Positions 30,691 to 32,642 of a DNA stretch of 32,642 nt are shown in pieces. The stretch spans positions 1 to 32,642 of the forward strand of contig CALJCO010000141.1 in assembly GCA_938023905.1 (NCBI GenBank). Direction: 5' to 3'. This DNA is from an uncultured Collinsella sp. (lineage in GTDB: Bacteria; Actinomycetota; Coriobacteriia; Coriobacteriales; Coriobacteriaceae). Both the position numbers and the translations under genes were made by a program. The stretch's first letter is position 1; the number at the start of each line of letters is the position of its first letter. Below the pieces are notes generated by a model. That model had not been told where the DNA came from. It did not search any database and was given only the letters and a program-made list of their open reading frames with translations.

Positions 30691-31596
30691 CTAGCGACGC
30701 TTGCGCGACAGGAAGCGCGCAAACAGGTTGAAGGCCAGAATGATCACCATCAGCAAGAGCGCGGTGCCGTAGGCTGCGTTCATGTTGATGCCATCGTTGG
30801 CAAGCAGGTACAGGTGAACCGTCATGGGGCGACCGGAATCGAGCGGCGAAATAGGTAGATTGATGGCTTGGCCCATGGTGTAGAGCACCACCGCGGTCTC
30901 GCCAATGGCGCGGCCGATGGCGAGGACGATGCCCGTGGCAATACGGCCAAAGGCAGAAGGAAGCACAATCTTGGAGACAACCTGCCACTTGGTGGCGCCC
31001 AGGCCGTACGCGCCCCAACGGATATAGCGCGGGACGGCGCGAATGGCCTCTTCGGTGGTGCGCATGACGATGGGAAGCATCAAGAGCGCGAGCGCCAGAG
31101 CGGCCGAGACCATCGAAAGGCCCAGGCCCATGGCCTCGACAAACAAGGCGTAGCCAAACAGGCCCATAACGATGGAGGGCACCGAGGCCAAAGCGTCAGC
31201 AGCGTAGCGAATGAGCTCGACGACCTTGCCCTGCTTGGCGTACTCGGCCAGATAGACGGCTGCCAGCACAGCAATCGGCGTGCAGATAAGCATGGCGAGC
31301 GCCGTCACATAGACGGTCGAGACGATCGTGGGCCAAATTCCGCCCTCGGCGTTGACGCCCTGGGGCCAACCGAAGATAAAGTCGAGCGAGATATGCGGCA
31401 GGCCGTTAATGACCACATAGGCAATGATAGCGACAAGCACCAGCGTGGTGATGTATGCCGCGGCACGGAACACGCCAAGCATGATCTTGTTGGACAGGTC
31501 CTTGTTGATGCGGCCCTTCTTGCCATGGGAAAGGGCACGCTTGATGCGCTCGCGCGACGAGGTCGTATCGACCGTCGTGTCAACGGAATCGGACAT
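30691..31596 (-). CDS. pstA: Phosphate ABC transporter permease PstA
   Basis: One of two membrane subunits of the Pst importer. The 301 residues have a charged cytoplasmic N-terminus of about 40 residues and then six predicted spans. The coupling (EAA) loop is EEAIRAVPRYIRWGAYGLGATKWQVVSKIVLP near 180-210, followed by GIVLAIGRAIGETAVVLY. ATG at 31596 lies three bases after the pstC stop, so translation is probably coupled. Confidence 0.96.
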   Translation of the reverse strand: MSDSVDTTVDTTSSRERIKRALSHGKKGRINKDLSNKIMLGVFRAAAYITTLVLVAIIAYVVINGLPHISLDFIFGWPQGVNAEGGIWPTIVSTVYVTALAMLICTPIAVLAAVYLAEYAKQGKVVELIRYAADALASVPSIVMGLFGYALFVEAMGLGLSMVSAALALALLMLPIVMRTTEEAIRAVPRYIRWGAYGLGATKWQVVSKIVLPSAFGRIATGIVLAIGRAIGETAVVLYTMGQAINLPISPLDSGRPMTVHLYLLANDGINMNAAYGTALLLMVIILAFNLFARFLSRKRR

Positions 31597-31599
31597 AGC

Positions 31600-32526
31600 C
31601 TACCCCCTCTTCTTCTTGGAAATCAGACGGACGATGCCCACCAGCGTGGCGGAGATGATAAACAGGACCACGCCCATGCCGAACAGCGCCGAGCGGTGCA
31701 GACCCGAGGAATAGCTCATGTCAAGCGCGATCTGGCTCGTGAGCGTCGAGATGGGGCTCGCAATGCTGTCGGGAATAACCGGGGCGTTACCCACGACCAT
31801 GAGCACGGCCATGGTCTCGCCGATGGCACGGCCCATACCCAGCACGATGGCATCCACGATACCCAGCTTGGCGGCAGGTAGCACGACCTTATAGATGGTC
31901 TGCCACTTAGTAGCACCCATGGCATACGATGCCTCGCGAATACCCATGGGAATGGAATTGAGGGCATCGATGGTGAGCGTGGTGATGGTAGGGACGATCA
32001 TGATGGCAAGCACGAACCACGCCGTCAGCGCACCAAAACCAAGACCACCGGTCAGTTGCGCGATAAACGGGCGGATGATGATCATGCCAAAGAAGCCATA
32101 GATGATAGAAGGGATGCCGGCCAACAGGTCAACGGCAGGGCTGATGAGCTTGCGCACGCGCTTGCTGGCGATCTCGACCAGATACACGGCCGTGCCCACG
32201 CCTAGGGGCACACCCATGGCGAGCGCACCGACGGTCACCAGACCCGAGCCGGCAAGCAGCGACACGATGCCGTAGTGGCCCTCAGAGGGCGCCCACGTAA
32301 AGCTAAAGAAGTCCGCCAGACCGATGTCGGTAAAGACGGGCAGCGCCGAGTACGTGGTAAAGACAAAAATCAGGATGACGGTAACAACCGCCAAGAACGC
32401 GCAGGCAAAGAAAATCCACTGCAGCGCCTTCTCCTTGATATAGGTGCTGCGCGATACGAGCGCCAGCTCGCGCTTCTTGGGCGCCTGAGCATTCTGCTCA
32501 GTCTGGGAGTTTTCCTGTGCTTCCAT
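31600..32526 (-). CDS. pstC: Phosphate ABC transporter permease PstC
   Basis: The partner permease of PstA; 308 residues with a polar N-terminus rich in Gln/Asn and six predicted spans. The coupling loop is MGIREASYAMGATKWQTIYKVVLP near 195-218, followed by GIVDAIVLGMGRAIGETMAVLMV. ATG at 32526 has GGGGAG eight bases upstream. A GTG three codons earlier (32535) is possible but would overlap the pstS stop. Only one base separates the pstS stop from this ATG. Confidence 0.96.
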   Translation of the reverse strand: MEAQENSQTEQNAQAPKKRELALVSRSTYIKEKALQWIFFACAFLAVVTVILIFVFTTYSALPVFTDIGLADFFSFTWAPSEGHYGIVSLLAGSGLVTVGALAMGVPLGVGTAVYLVEIASKRVRKLISPAVDLLAGIPSIIYGFFGMIIIRPFIAQLTGGLGFGALTAWFVLAIMIVPTITTLTIDALNSIPMGIREASYAMGATKWQTIYKVVLPAAKLGIVDAIVLGMGRAIGETMAVLMVVGNAPVIPDSIASPISTLTSQIALDMSYSSGLHRSALFGMGVVLFIISATLVGIVRLISKKKRG

Positions 32527-32527
32527 G

Positions 32528-32642
32528 CTACTCACTCCCCTTCTCGTCGTTGGTGACGGGAATAAAGCCCGCCTCGCGAATCTGCTTGTCCATCTTTTCG
32601 GACGTCACGTAGTCGATGTAATCCTGCGCCTGCTGCGAAGGC
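32528..32642 (-). CDS. pstS: Phosphate-binding protein PstS, C-terminal fragment (runs off window)
   Basis: Only the last 38 codons are in the window, ending TNDEKGSE and then TAG at 32528-32530. The visible stretch includes QDYIDYVTSEKM and REAGFIPV, the C-terminal helix and strand typical of phosphate-binding PBP-fold proteins (AGFIPL-type ending). Its place directly before pstC supports the call. The protein is expected to be a lipoprotein that captures phosphate outside the membrane; its signal peptide lies beyond the window. Confidence 0.85.
   Translation of the reverse strand, partial: PSQQAQDYIDYVTSEKMDKQIREAGFIPVTNDEKGSE

Overview
The window is about 32.6 kb of GC-rich bacterial chromosome with dense, mostly housekeeping gene content. 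GC-rich codon use, actinobacterial/Gram-positive division genes (SepF, YggT, DivIVA), a four-domain S1, a short-form ThiC and recurrent GAAAGGAG-type Shine-Dalgarno sites suggest a gut actinobacterium of the Coriobacteriia, most likely Collinsella-like. The genus is inference. I see no insertion sequence, prophage, CRISPR array, tRNA or rRNA.

Layout, left to right. (1) 1-5.7 kb: a folded inverted repeat, rnpB (RNase P RNA, minus), rpsA (minus), a HAD hydrolase (plus), an L-cysteine desulfidase family protein (minus), rpiB (plus) and ndk (minus). (2) 6.0-9.6 kb: the arginine end-pathway, argG, a 56-codon unknown ORF and argH, all on minus. argG has a long leader carrying an arginine-rich 24-residue peptide and mutually exclusive hairpins. 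(3) 9.8-16.8 kb: a Cof-type HAD phosphatase, a 33-bp inverted repeat, polA (minus), an M18 aminopeptidase, yaaA and a small membrane-anchored protein. (4) 16.8-19.4 kb: thiamine pyrimidine synthesis, with a TPP riboswitch, thiC and thiD. (5) 19.4-23.3 kb, minus: a Qnr-like pentapeptide-repeat protein, an SGNH hydrolase, a PARG-like (TIGR02452-type) protein with an altered catalytic motif, a Bax-inhibitor-1 family membrane protein and a small unknown protein. (6) 23.5-26.1 kb, plus: a PiT phosphate transporter with its DUF47 partner, a second long inverted repeat, and a nitroreductase whose first 71 codons have abnormal composition. (7) 26.2-28.8 kb, minus: the division cluster yggS-sepF-yggT-divIVA. 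(8) 28.9-32.6 kb, minus: pstS(partial)-pstC-pstA-pstB-phoU.

The window therefore holds two phosphate uptake routes: low-affinity PiT/DUF47 and high-affinity Pst/PhoU. It also holds linked arginine, thiamine and cell-division modules.

The most interesting signal is the argG leader. The peptide has six Arg codons in its last ten positions, ending in three CGA codons before the stop. It is followed by a hairpin that excludes a T-tailed terminator hairpin. This has the logic of ribosome-mediated transcription attenuation responding to arginine. Other points of note are a yggT gene whose Shine-Dalgarno faces an AUC codon, a G/T-only third-position patch in the nitroreductase, the PARG-like QEA motif, and several long-stem intergenic hairpins.
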